From: Caulobacter sp. | GTDB taxonomy: Bacteria > Pseudomonadota > Alphaproteobacteria > Caulobacterales > Caulobacteraceae | Length of the DNA: 36,260 nucleotides | NCBI GenBank assembly: GCA_019636175.1 | Contig: JAHBYC010000027.1 | Coordinates: forward strand, 1-36,260 | Direction: 5' to 3' | Made by a program: the position numbers and the translations under genes | Shown here: in pieces, positions 23,908 to 33,369 of the stretch | Layout of the letters: each line of letters begins with the position of its first letter | How positions within the stretch are numbered: position 1 is the stretch's first letter | Notes under the pieces: generated by a model | What the model was told of the DNA's origin: nothing | What the model saw: only the letters and a program-made list of their open reading frames with translations | Database searches by the model: none

Positions 23908-26043
23908 ATGTTTGAAATTCGTCGCAAGACCATCGAGTGGGGCGGCAAGACGCTGACCCTCGAAACCGGCCGCATCGCCCGTCAGGCCGATGGCGCCGTG
24001 CTGGCCACCATGGGCGAGACCGTCGTCCTGGCCACCGCCGTGTTCGCCAAGCAGCAGAAGCCCGGCCAGGACTTCTTCCCGCTGACCGTCAACTATCAGG
24101 AAAAGACCTTCGCGGCCGGCAAGATCCCCGGCGGCTTCTTCAAGCGCGAAGGCCGTCCGTCGGAAAAGGAAACCCTGGTTTCCCGCCTGATCGACCGTCC
24201 GATCCGCCCGCTGTTCGTCAAGGGCTTCAAGAACGAGGTCCAGGTCGTCGTCACCGTGCTGCAGCACGACCTTGAGAACGATCCCGACATCCTGGCCATG
24301 GTCGGCGCCAGCGCCGCCCTGACCCTTTCGGGCGCCCCCTTCATGGGCCCGATCGGCGCCGCCCGCGTCGGCTACGTCGATGGCGAATACATCCTCAACC
24401 CGACCGCCGAACAGATGGCCGACACCAAGATGGACCTGGTCGTCGCCGGCACCGCCGAGGCGGTGATGATGGTCGAGTCGGAGATCCAGGAACTCAACGA
24501 AGAGATCGTTCTGGGCGCCATCAAGTTCGCCCATGACGGCATGCAGCCGGTGATCGAGGCCATCATCGAACTGGCCGAGCACGCCGCCAAGGACCCCTTC
24601 GACTTCGAGCCGGAAGACACCGACGCCATCAAGGCCGAGATGAAGGGCCTGGTCGGCGCCGACATCGCCGCCGGCTACACCATCCAGAAGAAGCAGGACC
24701 GCTACGAAGCGATCGGCGCCGCCAAGAAGAAGGCCATCGCGGCCCTCGGCAAGAGCGAAACCAATCCGGAAGGCCACGACCCGCTGAAGCTGGCCGGCGT
24801 GTTCAAGGAACTGGAAGCGGACGTCGTCCGTCGCGGCATCCTCGACACCGGCAAGCGCATCGACGGCCGTGACGTCAAGACCGTGCGCCCGATCCTCGGC
24901 GAAGTCGGCATCCTGCCGCGCACCCACGGTTCGGCCCTGTTCACCCGCGGCGAGACCCAGGCCCTGGTGGTCGCCACCCTGGGCACCGGCGACGACGAGC
25001 AGTTCATCGACGCCCTGGAAGGCACCTACAAGGAAAGCTTCCTGCTGCACTACAACTTCCCTCCCTACTCGGTCGGCGAGACCGGTCGGATGGGCAGCCC
25101 CGGCCGCCGCGAAATCGGCCACGGCAAGCTGGCCTGGCGCGCCCTGCGCCCGATGCTGCCGGCCAAGGAAGACTTCCCCTACACCATCCGCCTGGTCTCG
25201 GAGATCACCGAGTCCAACGGCTCGTCCTCGATGGCCACCGTCTGCGGTTCGTCGCTGGCGATGATGGATGCGGGCGTGCCGCTGGTTCGTCCGGTCTCGG
25301 GCATCGCCATGGGCCTGATCCTGGAAGACGACGGCTTTGCGGTTCTGTCGGACATCCTGGGTGACGAAGACCACCTGGGCGACATGGACTTCAAGGTGGC
25401 CGGCACCAGCGACGGCATCACCTCGCTGCAGATGGACATCAAGATCTCGGGCATCACCATCGAGATCATGCAGCAGGCCCTCGCCCAGGCGAAGGAAGGC
25501 CGCGATCACATCCTCGGCGAGATGAACAAGGCCATGGATGCGCCGCGTGAGGAACTCGGCGAGTTCGCGCCCAAGATCGAGACCATCAAGATCGCCGCGG
25601 ACAAGATCCGCGAAGTGATCGGCACCGGCGGCAAGGTGATCCGCGAGATCGTCGCCACCACCGGCGCCAAGGTCGACATCGGCGATGACGGCACCATCAA
25701 GATCGCCGCCTCCGAGCAGTCCAAGATCGACGCCGCCAAGGACTGGATCAAGTCGATCGCTTCCGAACCGGAAGTCGGCGCGATCTACAACGGCAAGGTC
25801 GTGAAGGTCGTCGACTTCGGCGCCTTCGTGAACTTCTTCGGCGCCAAGGACGGCCTGGTCCACGTCAGCCAGATCAGCAACGAGCGGGTCAACAAGCCCA
25901 GCGACGTGCTGACCGAAGGCCAGATGGTCAAGGTCAAGCTCATCGGCTTCGACGATCGCGGCAAGACCAAGCTGTCGATGAAGGTCGTCGACCAGGAGAC
26001 GGGTGAAGACCTCTCCAAGAAGGAAGAGGCCGCCGACGCCTGA
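23908..26043 (+). CDS. pnp: Polyribonucleotide nucleotidyltransferase (PNPase)
   Basis: PNPase degrades RNA phosphorolytically from the 3' end and is a core component of the RNA degradosome. The 711-residue product has two RNase PH domains (about 10-145 and 310-540; [50 protein letters not shown]) separated by a helical domain. A KH domain follows (about 553-615, [25 protein letters not shown]), then an S1 domain (about 620-690, [22 protein letters not shown]). Length and domain order are normal. A perfect terminator follows. Confidence 0.97.
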   Translation: MFEIRRKTIEWGGKTLTLETGRIARQADGAVLATMGETVVLATAVFAKQQKPGQDFFPLTVNYQEKTFAAGKIPGGFFKREGRPSEKETLVSRLIDRPIRPLFVKGFKNEVQVVVTVLQHDLENDPDILAMVGASAALTLSGAPFMGPIGAARVGYVDGEYILNPTAEQMADTKMDLVVAGTAEAVMMVESEIQELNEEIVLGAIKFAHDGMQPVIEAIIELAEHAAKDPFDFEPEDTDAIKAEMKGLVGADIAAGYTIQKKQDRYEAIGAAKKKAIAALGKSETNPEGHDPLKLAGVFKELEADVVRRGILDTGKRIDGRDVKTVRPILGEVGILPRTHGSALFTRGETQALVVATLGTGDDEQFIDALEGTYKESFLLHYNFPPYSVGETGRMGSPGRREIGHGKLAWRALRPMLPAKEDFPYTIRLVSEITESNGSSSMATVCGSSLAMMDAGVPLVRPVSGIAMGLILEDDGFAVLSDILGDEDHLGDMDFKVAGTSDGITSLQMDIKISGITIEIMQQALAQAKEGRDHILGEMNKAMDAPREELGEFAPKIETIKIAADKIREVIGTGGKVIREIVATTGAKVDIGDDGTIKIAASEQSKIDAAKDWIKSIASEPEVGAIYNGKVVKVVDFGAFVNFFGAKDGLVHVSQISNERVNKPSDVLTEGQMVKVKLIGFDDRGKTKLSMKVVDQETGEDLSKKEEAADA

Positions 26044-26068
26044 GGCGCCGGTCAAGGCTGAGGTTGAG

Positions 26069-26098
26069 GGGGCGGCTCCGCGAGGAGCCGCCCCTTTT
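26069..26098 (+). terminator. Intrinsic terminator of pnp
   Basis: An 11-bp perfect stem GGGGCGGCTCC / GGAGCCGCCCC with a GCGA loop, followed by TTTTCC. It starts 25 bases after the pnp stop. Confidence 0.92.
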
Positions 26099-26153
26099 CC
26101 ATTGTGTCTCCGGGCGGGTGAGGGGTGAGTCCTCTCCTTGCCCGGCGTTCCCT

Positions 26154-26167
26154 TGTTTCGACAAACA
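26154..26167. promoter_or_regulatory. Inverted repeat upstream of the TetR gene (putative operator)
   Basis: TGTTT-CGAC-AAACA lies 20 bases before the ATG. TTGTTT (26153-26158) could also be the -35 element of the gene's promoter, so binding would repress it. TetR proteins commonly autoregulate this way. Inference from position and symmetry. Confidence 0.45.
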
Positions 26168-26187
26168 GGCTGTATGTATCTTCGGGC

Positions 26188-26799
26188 ATGGCCGAACGCC
26201 GTCCCAACGCCGAACGAAGCCGCCAGACCCGTGGCCGTATCCTCTGGGCGATGCGTCAGCTGGTGGCGGAGAAGGGCTACGCCGCCGCCTCGACCCCCGC
26301 CATCGTCGCCGCCGCCAAGGTGACCCGCGGGGCGCTGTATCATCACTTCACCGACAAGGCGGCGGTGTTCGCCGCCGTGGTCGAGGCCGAACAGGCCGAT
26401 GTGGGCTCGCGCATGGCCAAGGCCGCCGAGGCCCATCCCGATCCGGTGGAACAGCTGATCCGCGTCGGCGAGGCCTTTGTCGTGGCCATGGCCGAGGTCG
26501 GGCGTCGACGCATCCTGATGCTCGAAGGGCCGGCGGTGCTGGGCGCAGAGCGGATGCAGGCCGTTCGCGGGCGCCATCTGCGGCCGCAGATGGACGCCGG
26601 GGTGCGACAGCTGATGGCCTCGGGCCTGGTGACCCCGGTTCCGGTCGAGCCCCTGGTCGATCTGCTGGTCGCCCTGTTCGATCGCGTCGCCCTGGTGGCC
26701 GATCGCGAGAACTTCCCCGCCTATCGCCATGCCCTGCGGGCCCTGGTGCAGGGCCTGAAGACCGCGCCCCTATCGGACGGGGATTTCGTGCTGGCATGA
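26188..26799 (+). CDS. TetR/AcrR family transcriptional regulator
   Basis: The 203-residue product has an N-terminal TetR DNA-binding domain (about 12-60: RGRILWAMRQLVAEKGYAAAS, IVAAAKVTRGALYHHFTDKAAVFAAVV). The HTH is at about 34-53 and a helical ligand-binding domain follows. The ligand and targets are unknown. No divergent partner gene lies beside it: pnp ends upstream on the same strand and folC converges from downstream, so its targets may lie elsewhere. ATG 26188 gives the standard TetR N-terminus; an upstream ATG (26125) would include the operator-like repeat. Confidence 0.88.
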   Translation: MAERRPNAERSRQTRGRILWAMRQLVAEKGYAAASTPAIVAAAKVTRGALYHHFTDKAAVFAAVVEAEQADVGSRMAKAAEAHPDPVEQLIRVGEAFVVAMAEVGRRRILMLEGPAVLGAERMQAVRGRHLRPQMDAGVRQLMASGLVTPVPVEPLVDLLVALFDRVALVADRENFPAYRHALRALVQGLKTAPLSDGDFVLA

Positions 26800-26804
26800 G
26801 GGGC

Positions 26805-26830
26805 GAGGTCCGGAAGGACCGACCTCTATT
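26805..26830. terminator. Possible terminator between convergent tetR and folC
   Basis: GAGGTCC-GGAA-GGACC-GA-CCTC forms a bulged hairpin, with TATTTC after it on the plus strand. It overlaps the folC stop codon. Weak by composition. Confidence 0.35.
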
Positions 26831-28145
26831 TCGGCCAGGTCTCGGGGCTGAGGGCGAGGACCTCGCCGGCGAGATAGAGGGATCCGCAGATCAGCAGCCG
26901 GGGCGGCGGGCCCTCGCCGGTCAGGGCCATGCCGATGGCCGCCTCAAGGCTGTCGGCGGCCTTCGCCTCCAGACCCGCGGCCCGCGCCGCGGAGACCAGG
27001 CGCTCGGGCGGACTGGCGGTGTCGGCGGCGAAGGGAATGGCGATGACCTGTCCATCGACCCCGCGCAGGGCGTCGAAGAAGCCCTCCGCGTCCTTGCCGG
27101 CCAGCATGCCGCAGATCAGGGTCGCGGGACGCCCGTCGCGGGCCTTCAGCGCCGCCAGGGCGTCGGCCAGGGCGCGGGCGGCGTGGACGTTGTGGCCGCC
27201 GTCGAGCCACAGGTCGCTTCCGACGGCGCGGGCGCGCTCGGCCAGCGGCCCGGCGGTCAGGCGCTGCATCCGCGCCGGCCAGACCACCGTCTCGATGCCC
27301 CGGGCGATGTCCGCCTCCGTGAGCCGGGGGTGGTCCAGCGCCAGGGCGGCCATGGCGGCCACGCCGGCGTTGGCGATCTGATGGGCTCCGACCAGCGCGG
27401 GCGCCGGCAGGTCGAGCAGCCGGTCGTCCGCCTGCAGCACCATGCGGCCGCCCTGGGCGTAGGCGTCGAAGTCGCGGCCCATGGCCGTCAGCGGGGCGCC
27501 CAGGGCCCGGGCCCGCGCCTCTATGACGGCGAAGGCCGCCTCGCCCTGCCAGCCGGTGACGACCGGCCGGCCGCGCTTGATGACGCCGGCCTTCTCTCCG
27601 GCGATGGAGGCGATGTCGTCGCCGAGGAATTCGCGGTGGTCATGGTCGACCGGACAGACCACGCTGACCGCCGGCTGCTCGATGACGTTGGTGGCGTCAA
27701 GGGAGCCGCCGAGGCCCACCTCCAGCAGGCAGAGGTCCGCCGGAACCTCGCTGAAGGCCTGGAAGGCCGCGGCGGTGGTGATCTCGAAGAAGGTGATGGG
27801 CTGGCCGGCGTTGGCGGCCTCGACCCGGGCCAGCACCTCGGCGAGGTGATCATCGGTGATCAGCTCGCCCGCCAGGCGGATGCGCTCGGCGAAGCGAACC
27901 AGATGCGGGGAGGTGAAGACATGGACCCTCAGACCCGCCGCCTCGGCCATGGCCCGCAGGAAGGCGACGGTGGAGCCCTTGCCGTTGGTCCCGGCGACAT
28001 GGATCACGGGCGGCAGGTGACGCTGCGGATCGCCAAGATCGGCGCAGAGACGCCGCATCCGGCCCAGCGACAGATCGATCAGCTTCGGGTGAAGCAGGCG
28101 CAGGCGCTCAAGAGCGGCGTCGTGGGGGAGCAGGTGGTCGGTCAT
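26826..28145 (-). CDS. folC: Dihydrofolate synthase / folylpolyglutamate synthase
   Basis: FolC adds glutamate to dihydropteroate and to folates. The 439-residue product has the Mur-ligase-type P-loop VIHVAGTNGKGSTVAFLR, TSPHLVRFAERIRL, LEVGLGGSLDATNVI, PVDHDHREFLG and the C-terminal WLDGGHNVHAARALADAL. Length is normal. It is downstream of accD, as in many proteobacteria, but a palindromic repeat of about 156 bases now lies between them. Confidence 0.95.
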   Translation of the reverse strand: MTDHLLPHDAALERLRLLHPKLIDLSLGRMRRLCADLGDPQRHLPPVIHVAGTNGKGSTVAFLRAMAEAAGLRVHVFTSPHLVRFAERIRLAGELITDDHLAEVLARVEAANAGQPITFFEITTAAAFQAFSEVPADLCLLEVGLGGSLDATNVIEQPAVSVVCPVDHDHREFLGDDIASIAGEKAGVIKRGRPVVTGWQGEAAFAVIEARARALGAPLTAMGRDFDAYAQGGRMVLQADDRLLDLPAPALVGAHQIANAGVAAMAALALDHPRLTEADIARGIETVVWPARMQRLTAGPLAERARAVGSDLWLDGGHNVHAARALADALAALKARDGRPATLICGMLAGKDAEGFFDALRGVDGQVIAIPFAADTASPPERLVSAARAAGLEAKAADSLEAAIGMALTGEGPPPRLLICGSLYLAGEVLALSPETWPK

Positions 28146-28179
28146 TCTGGCGCCATCGGAGGAACGGCTTGGAGAACGC

Positions 28180-28335
28180 CCTTCTCCCCTTGCGGGAGAA
28201 GGTGGCCCCGAAGGGGTCGGATGAGGGGTCCAACCGGCGGGAGGGGATGTGTGGGTCGGTGCAATTGCACGGCTTGGCGAGTCATCGACCCCTCATCCGT
28301 CGCTTCGCGCCACCTTCTCCCTCAAGGGGAGAAGG
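28180..28335. repeat. Palindromic repeat between accD and folC
   Basis: CCTTCTCCCC (28180-28189) is inverted exactly as GGGGAGAAGG (28326-28335). Inner blocks GGAGAAGGTGG and CCACCTTCTCC, and GGATGAGGGGTC and GACCCCTCATCC, also pair. The centre contains GTGCAATTGCAC, a perfect 12-bp palindrome. Such blocks are widely dispersed in alphaproteobacterial genomes. Confidence 0.85.
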
Positions 28336-28391
28336 AACTCTCACGGCGGCTTTGATGGTTGAAGTCGCCTTGGCCAGGGCGGCCTTCTGGA

Positions 28392-29321
28392 CTACGCCGC
28401 CTTCGAACCGGAGCGGCCCATCATCAGGGTGCCGAGCACCGAGCCGAGAATGGCCGGCAGGTCCTCGCGGCGGACGACGCGGTCGACCATGCCCTTCTCG
28501 ACCAGATACTCCGAGCGCTGGAAGCCCGGCGGCAGGGTCTCGCGAATGGTCTGTTCGATCACCCGGGGGCCGGCGAAACCGATCAGGGCGCCGGGTTCGG
28601 CCAGGTGGATGTCGCCCAGCATGGCGTAGCTGGCGGTGACCCCGCCGGTCGTCGGGTCGGTGAGCACCACGACGTAGGGCAGCTTGGCGGCCTTGAGTTC
28701 CTGGATCGCCAGGGTGGTGCGAGCCATCTGCATCAGGGACAGGGTGCCTTCCTGCATCCGGGCCCCGCCGGCGGCGGTGTAGATCACCAGCGGCGCCTGA
28801 CGTTCGACCGCGGCGCGGGCGGCGGCGATGAAGGCCTCGCCCGCGGCCATGCCCAGAGAGCCGCCCATGAAGGCGAAGTCCTGCACCAGCACCACGGCCG
28901 GCACATTGCGGATCTTGCCGAAGGCCAGGGCCATGGTGTCGGGCTCGCTGGTGGCCTTGCGGGCCTTGGCCAGGCGGTCCTTGTAGGGGCTGCCGTCGGA
29001 GAAGTTCAGCGGATCTTCCGGCACCTCAGGCGTCGGCAGGACCTCATGCGCCCCGTCATCGAAGGTGAAGGCGAAGCGCTGCTTGGGCCCGATGCGCATA
29101 TGCCGGCCGGCCGGGGTGACCCACAGGGCCGCCTCCAGGTCGGGGCGATAGATCATCTCGCCGGTGTCGGGACATTTGACCCACAGGTTTTCCGGGGTCT
29201 CGCGCTTGGTGAAGGCCCCGCGCACGCCGGGGGCGATGCGCGACAGCCAGCCGCCGCTGCGCTCCTTGCCGGAGACCGGGGGACGAGTGGGCTTGTCGCC
29301 CTTGGAGTCTGCCATAGCCAT
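28392..29321 (-). CDS. accD: Acetyl-CoA carboxylase carboxyltransferase, beta subunit
   Basis: AccD and AccA form the carboxyltransferase that makes malonyl-CoA for fatty acid synthesis. The 309-residue product has the carboxyltransferase signatures DFAFMGGSLGMAAGEAF, TAAGGARMQEGTLSLMQM, LTDPTTGGVTASYAMLGD and GFAGPRVIEQTIRETLP. The N-terminal zinc ribbon normally has four cysteines; here only Cys50 (LWVKCPDTGEMIYR) remains, and the second pair is replaced (WVTPAGRHMRIG). I believe this is shared by alphaproteobacterial AccDs, but cannot check. It begins 13 bases after trpA, making a trp-accD-folC unit. Confidence 0.95.
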   Translation of the reverse strand: MAMADSKGDKPTRPPVSGKERSGGWLSRIAPGVRGAFTKRETPENLWVKCPDTGEMIYRPDLEAALWVTPAGRHMRIGPKQRFAFTFDDGAHEVLPTPEVPEDPLNFSDGSPYKDRLAKARKATSEPDTMALAFGKIRNVPAVVLVQDFAFMGGSLGMAAGEAFIAAARAAVERQAPLVIYTAAGGARMQEGTLSLMQMARTTLAIQELKAAKLPYVVVLTDPTTGGVTASYAMLGDIHLAEPGALIGFAGPRVIEQTIRETLPPGFQRSEYLVEKGMVDRVVRREDLPAILGSVLGTLMMGRSGSKAA

Positions 29322-29334
29322 CGTCTTTAAAGCC

Positions 29335-30171
29335 TCAAGCCTTACCGACTCTCGCCGAACGCACAGCTTTCGCCAATGTCGACGCTTTGGAAAGAACGCG
29401 CGCGGTCACGTTTTCGTTCGAATTATCCCCGCCGGCCTCCAGAGCCGCCTGGACTTCATCCACGAAGGCGGAGCCGACGACAACCCCGTCGGCGACTTTC
29501 GCCACGGCGGCGGCCTGGTCGGGGGTGCGGATGCCAAAGCCGACGGCGACCGGCAGGCCGGAGGCGGCCCTGATCCGGGCCACGGCGGGGGCGACGTCGG
29601 CGGCGTCAGCCGACTTCACCCCGGTCACGCCGGCGACGGAGACGTAATAGACAAAGCCGGAGGTGCGTTTGACCACGGTCGGCAGGCGCTTGTCGTCGGT
29701 GGTCGGGGCGGTCAGGCGGATCAGGCTGATGCCGACCGCTTCCAGGGCGTCGGTCAGCTCGTCGGCCTCTTCCGGCGGGCAGTCGACGCAGATCAGGCCA
29801 TCGACCCCGGCGTCGGCGGCCCGGGCTGCGAAAGCCTCGTATCCGGCGCTGAACAGCGGGTTGAGATAGCCCATCAGCACGATCGGCGTGTCGTTGTCGG
29901 CCTTGCGGAAGTCGGCGACCAGCTGAAGGGTGCGATTGAGGGTCATGCCGGCCTTCAGGGCGCGCAAGGCGGCGCGCTGGATCGGCGGGCCCTCGGCCAT
30001 CGGGTCGGAGAAGGCGTAGCCCAGCTCGATGATGTCCACCCCGGCGCCCGGCAGGCCCTGAACGGTCTTCAGCGAGGTGTCGTAATCCGGGTCGCCGCCC
30101 ATGACATAGGCGACGAACGCGGCGCGGCCTTCGGCGGCGAGGGCGGCAAAGCGGGTGTCGATACGGTTCAT
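29335..30171 (-). CDS. trpA: Tryptophan synthase, alpha subunit
   Basis: TrpA cleaves indole-3-glycerol phosphate and channels indole to TrpB. The 278-residue product is a TIM barrel with [43 protein letters not shown] and [14 protein letters not shown]. Catalytic Glu49 is present. Position 60, Asp in the E. coli enzyme, is Glu here (AEGP), and the usual GIPFSDP is GYAFSDP. The ATG overlaps the stop of a small exported ORF (ATGA), whereas TrpA normally follows TrpB directly. Confidence 0.95.
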   Translation of the reverse strand: MNRIDTRFAALAAEGRAAFVAYVMGGDPDYDTSLKTVQGLPGAGVDIIELGYAFSDPMAEGPPIQRAALRALKAGMTLNRTLQLVADFRKADNDTPIVLMGYLNPLFSAGYEAFAARAADAGVDGLICVDCPPEEADELTDALEAVGISLIRLTAPTTDDKRLPTVVKRTSGFVYYVSVAGVTGVKSADAADVAPAVARIRAASGLPVAVGFGIRTPDQAAAVAKVADGVVVGSAFVDEVQAALEAGGDNSNENVTARVLSKASTLAKAVRSARVGKA

Positions 30172-30596
30172 TCAGCGTTTCCCACCCAGCAATTGTTGGC
30201 TGGAATGTGCATGAACTGGAGGACTCGGGTCTCAAGTGAAGGGTTCTGCCCGGCGGCAACCGCCAGCGGCTTCACGGTGATCAGGAGTTGGCTGCAGCGT
30301 TTGTCAGGCTGATGCTTCTGGACCCACACTTGGTATTGCCCGCGGCGATATTCTTGCCAGCCGTGAGAAGCAAGGACCTCTACGTAGTTATCCAGCGCCT
30401 GAGGGGCATCAGTTCGGGACACAGCCACGCATGCAAAGCGCCGGGGCACAGGACCTCCGACCGGCGGCTGTTTGCAGTCTCGAAGCACGCCGACGACCAA
30501 CGGCAAATCTTGCGAGTCCGCAAAGAGCTGCGTCGGTGGATCCAAAGCTGCCGCCCCGGCCAGAACAATTGCAATAGCCAAGCCCGGGAGCGTCAA
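30168..30596 (-). CDS. Small exported protein between trpB and trpA
   Basis: The family is not recognised. Reading from TTG 30596 gives 142 residues: a signal peptide ([16 protein letters not shown]) and a mature part with four cysteines (DCKQPP, FACVAV, KRCSQL, NNCWVG), suitable for two disulfides. The TTG overlaps the trpB TGA (TTGA), and its own TGA overlaps the trpA ATG (ATGA). Base composition is lower in GC than its neighbours: 53, 58 and 67% in three 60-base lines, against 73% in a trpB line. A frame kept open with coupling at both ends suggests a translated gene, probably acquired. A non-ATG start lowers certainty. Confidence 0.65.
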   Translation of the reverse strand: MTLPGLAIAIVLAGAAALDPPTQLFADSQDLPLVVGVLRDCKQPPVGGPVPRRFACVAVSRTDAPQALDNYVEVLASHGWQEYRRGQYQVWVQKHQPDKRCSQLLITVKPLAVAAGQNPSLETRVLQFMHIPANNCWVGNAE

Positions 30597-31825
30597 ATCG
30601 TCCGTCCCAGAGCTTCGGCGACGGTGAAGATGTCCTTGTCGCCGCGGCCGCACATGTTCATCACGATGATCCCGTCCTTGCCGAGGTCCCTGGCCAGATC
30701 GCCAACCCGGGCCAGGGCGTGGGCCGGTTCGAGGGCCGGGATGATGCCCTCCTGTTCGGCGCAGAGCTGGAAGGCGGCAAGCGCCTCCTTGTCGGTGGCG
30801 CTGATGTATTCGGCGCGGCCGGTCTCATGCAGGAAGCTGTGTTCGGGACCGATGCCCGGGTAGTCGAGGCCGGCGCTGATCGAATGGGCGTCGATGATCT
30901 GGCCGTCGTCGTCCTGCAAGAGATAGGTCTTGTTGCCGTGCAGGACGCCGGGGCGGCCGCCGGTCAGGCTGGCGGCGTGCTGGCCGCTCTCGATGCCGTG
31001 GCCGGCCGCCTCGACGCCGATCAGACGCACGCCCTCGTCGGCGAGGAAGGGGTGGAAGAGGCCGATGGCGTTGGAGCCGCCGCCGATGCAGGCGACCACG
31101 GCGTCGGGCAGACGGCCCTCGACGGCCAGGATCTGCTCGCGGGCCTCGTGGCCGATGATCGACTGGAAGTCGCGAACCATGGCCGGATAGGGGTGCGGCC
31201 CGGCCGCGGTGCCGATCAGGTAGTAGGTGTCCTCGACGTTCGTGACCCAATCCCGCATCGCCTCGTTCATGGCGTCCTTGAGGGTGCCGGCGCCCGAGGT
31301 GACGGGACGGACCTCGGCGCCCAGCAGGTTCATGCGGAAGACGTTGGGCTTCTGCCGCTCGACGTCGGTGGCGCCCATGTAGACCACGCAGGGAAGGCCG
31401 AAGCGGGCGCAGACGGTGGCGGTGGCCACGCCGTGCTGACCGGCGCCGGTCTCGGCGATGATCCGGGTCTTGCCCATGCGGCGGGCCAGCAGGATCTGGC
31501 CCAGCGCATTGTTGATCTTGTGGCTGCCGGTGTGATTGAGCTCGTCGCGCTTGAAGTAGATTTTCGCGCCGCCGAAATAGTCGGTCAGCCGCTCGGCGAA
31601 ATAGATCGGGCTGGGCCGGCCGGTGTAGTGCCGGTGGAAGCGGGTCAGCTCGGCCTGGTATTCGGGGTCGGCCTTGGCGGCGGCGTAGGCCTCGCCCAGG
31701 TCCAGCACCAGCGGCATCAAGGTCTCGGCGACATAGAGGCCGCCGAACTCGCCGAACTTGCCCCGCGCGTCGGGCAGGGCGTTCCAGTCGTTGGGGCGTT
31801 CGGTCGGCGTAACAGGGGCGTTCAA
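30593..31825 (-). CDS. trpB: Tryptophan synthase, beta subunit
   Basis: TrpB condenses indole with serine using pyridoxal phosphate. The 410-residue product shows [17 protein letters not shown], the PLP lysine in [16 protein letters not shown] (Lys103), [16 protein letters not shown] and the phosphate-binding [16 protein letters not shown]. Length is normal. It begins seven bases after trpF. The last codons (LGRTI) end at the TGA that overlaps the TTG of the following small ORF. Confidence 0.97.
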   Translation of the reverse strand: MNAPVTPTERPNDWNALPDARGKFGEFGGLYVAETLMPLVLDLGEAYAAAKADPEYQAELTRFHRHYTGRPSPIYFAERLTDYFGGAKIYFKRDELNHTGSHKINNALGQILLARRMGKTRIIAETGAGQHGVATATVCARFGLPCVVYMGATDVERQKPNVFRMNLLGAEVRPVTSGAGTLKDAMNEAMRDWVTNVEDTYYLIGTAAGPHPYPAMVRDFQSIIGHEAREQILAVEGRLPDAVVACIGGGSNAIGLFHPFLADEGVRLIGVEAAGHGIESGQHAASLTGGRPGVLHGNKTYLLQDDDGQIIDAHSISAGLDYPGIGPEHSFLHETGRAEYISATDKEALAAFQLCAEQEGIIPALEPAHALARVGDLARDLGKDGIIVMNMCGRGDKDIFTVAEALGRTI

Positions 31826-31832
31826 GGCGGGC

Positions 31833-32489
31833 TCACACGCTGCGCACGGCGTCCAGAAAGGCCGTGATCAAGGGGGCGTCCTTTAGCCCCGGACCCCGCT
31901 CCACGCCAGAGGAAACGTCCGCGACGGGCGCGCCGGAGATCTTCAGCGCCTCGGCTACGTTCCAGGGGTCGAGACCGCCGGCCAGCATGTGAGGCCGGGC
32001 GTAGCGGCGGCCGGCCAGCAGGGTCCAGTCGAATTTCGCTCCCATGCCGCCGGGAAGCTCGGACCCGGCCGGGGGCCTGGCGTCAAACATCAGATGCTCG
32101 ACCAGGGCGTCGTAGGGCGCGGCGGCGGCGATGTCGGAGGCCTCGGAGACCGAAAGAACCTTGATCACCCCGACCCCGGTCCGGGTCCGCACCTGCGCCA
32201 CGCGGGCCGGCGTTTCGCGGCCGTGCAACTGGATCAGGTCGGGCCTGAGGGTGGTCATCAGCTGGTCAAGCAGGGCATCGTTGGGATCAACGGTGACGGC
32301 GACCAGTTTCGGCGGCTGACGGGGGCCGTCGCGGCGCACCGGTTCGGCCAGCCGGGCGGCAGCCTCGGGCGTGACGTAGCGCGGGCTTTTCGCGAAAAAG
32401 TTGAACCCCAGGAAGGCGGCGCCGCCATCGACCGCCGCCCGCACCGTCTCCGCCGTGGACAGGCCGCAGATCTTGGCTGTCGCCATCAT
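31833..32489 (-). CDS. trpF: Phosphoribosylanthranilate isomerase
   Basis: TrpF isomerises phosphoribosylanthranilate, the third step of tryptophan synthesis. The 218-residue TIM barrel has [16 protein letters not shown] (catalytic Cys), [47 protein letters not shown] and [15 protein letters not shown]. The start may be ATG 32489, which overlaps the upstream stop as ATGA, or ATG 32486. Order trpF-trpB-(orf)-trpA is the usual alphaproteobacterial arrangement apart from the extra ORF. Confidence 0.95.
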   Translation of the reverse strand: MMATAKICGLSTAETVRAAVDGGAAFLGFNFFAKSPRYVTPEAAARLAEPVRRDGPRQPPKLVAVTVDPNDALLDQLMTTLRPDLIQLHGRETPARVAQVRTRTGVGVIKVLSVSEASDIAAAAPYDALVEHLMFDARPPAGSELPGGMGAKFDWTLLAGRRYARPHMLAGGLDPWNVAEALKISGAPVADVSSGVERGPGLKDAPLITAFLDAVRSV

Positions 32490-33367
32490 GAGCAGCCCGG
32501 GGCAGCCGTTTGGCGCGTCATTGTCAGGGTTTCGCGAAAGGCGTAGCCGGCCGGGGCCGTTCTTGTCTTCGTCTGGGTCAGGGTGACTGGCAGAGCGTCT
32601 GCCGCCAGCGTCGCCTGGGTCACCAGAGCCTCGTCATAGCCGGTCGCCGCAATTCTGAAGCGGGAGTTGCGGCTGTAGGTGATCTCGCAGCGGGCCTGGT
32701 CAACGGCGTCGATCTTCATTCCGCCGTCGGCCACCATGGTCGATCCGTCAGCAAGCGTTTCCGTTCGGGTGGGCATGACGAAGGGCTTGTTGGGAATCCG
32801 CGGCAGATGCATGCCCGCCAGATTATTGACATCCCCGGCCATCCAAACCGACAGGCCATCCGCGCGGCTTTCCAGATCCTTGAACAGGCCCTCCAGCGCC
32901 ACCCTCGCCCCGGCCTCGTCAGTGGCGGTTGTCTTCAGATTGGCGAAGACCTGCTTGCGGACATCCGCCCCGTTGAGGGTCACCCCGGGATAGACGCCAT
33001 TGACGGTGCGAAACTCGACGGGCACGCCGACGAAGGCCGCCATGATCTCCTGAATACCGGGTTGCCGCTCATCGACGATCACCACACTGCGCAGGGTGTA
33101 TCGGAAGACGGGCTGACCATCCGCCTCGACCCTGACCACCTCAAGGTCGAAGGTCTGGTTGTTGGACTGGGCGCCGGGATGATCGCCGCCCACCTCGGTG
33201 AGGCGGGTTTCCGAAAGATAGCGCCAGTGATCGCCCGCCTTGAAGGGCAGCGTCTGAACCTGGAAAAACCCGCCATCGGGCGTCTCGATGGTTATTGCCG
33301 GCGGCGCGGCGGCAACCGGCCCCGCCAGGCACAGGCCAAGACAGACCAGGAGCGGGGCAAGGCGCAT
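32486..33367 (-). CDS. Exported protein of unknown function
   Basis: The family is not recognised. The 293-residue product starts with a Sec signal peptide (RLAPLLVCLGLCLAGPVAAA). The mature part is mostly predicted beta-rich: FKAGDHWRYLSETRLTEVGG, TFDLEVVRVEADGQPVFRYTLRSV, CEITYSRNSRFRIAATG and VTLTQTKTRTAPAGYAF. It is probably periplasmic or outer-membrane associated. It begins two bases after mscL and overlaps trpF by four bases, so it is embedded in the same transcription unit. Codon use is somewhat less GC-rich than in trpB. Confidence 0.75.
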   Translation of the reverse strand: MRLAPLLVCLGLCLAGPVAAAPPAITIETPDGGFFQVQTLPFKAGDHWRYLSETRLTEVGGDHPGAQSNNQTFDLEVVRVEADGQPVFRYTLRSVVIVDERQPGIQEIMAAFVGVPVEFRTVNGVYPGVTLNGADVRKQVFANLKTTATDEAGARVALEGLFKDLESRADGLSVWMAGDVNNLAGMHLPRIPNKPFVMPTRTETLADGSTMVADGGMKIDAVDQARCEITYSRNSRFRIAATGYDEALVTQATLAADALPVTLTQTKTRTAPAGYAFRETLTMTRQTAAPGCS

Positions 33368-33369
33368 GG

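Noticed and set aside
23707-26730. 1,000-codon minus-strand frame opposite pnp
   Set aside because: It runs through the pnp terminator and the tetR promoter, and mirrors PNPase codons.
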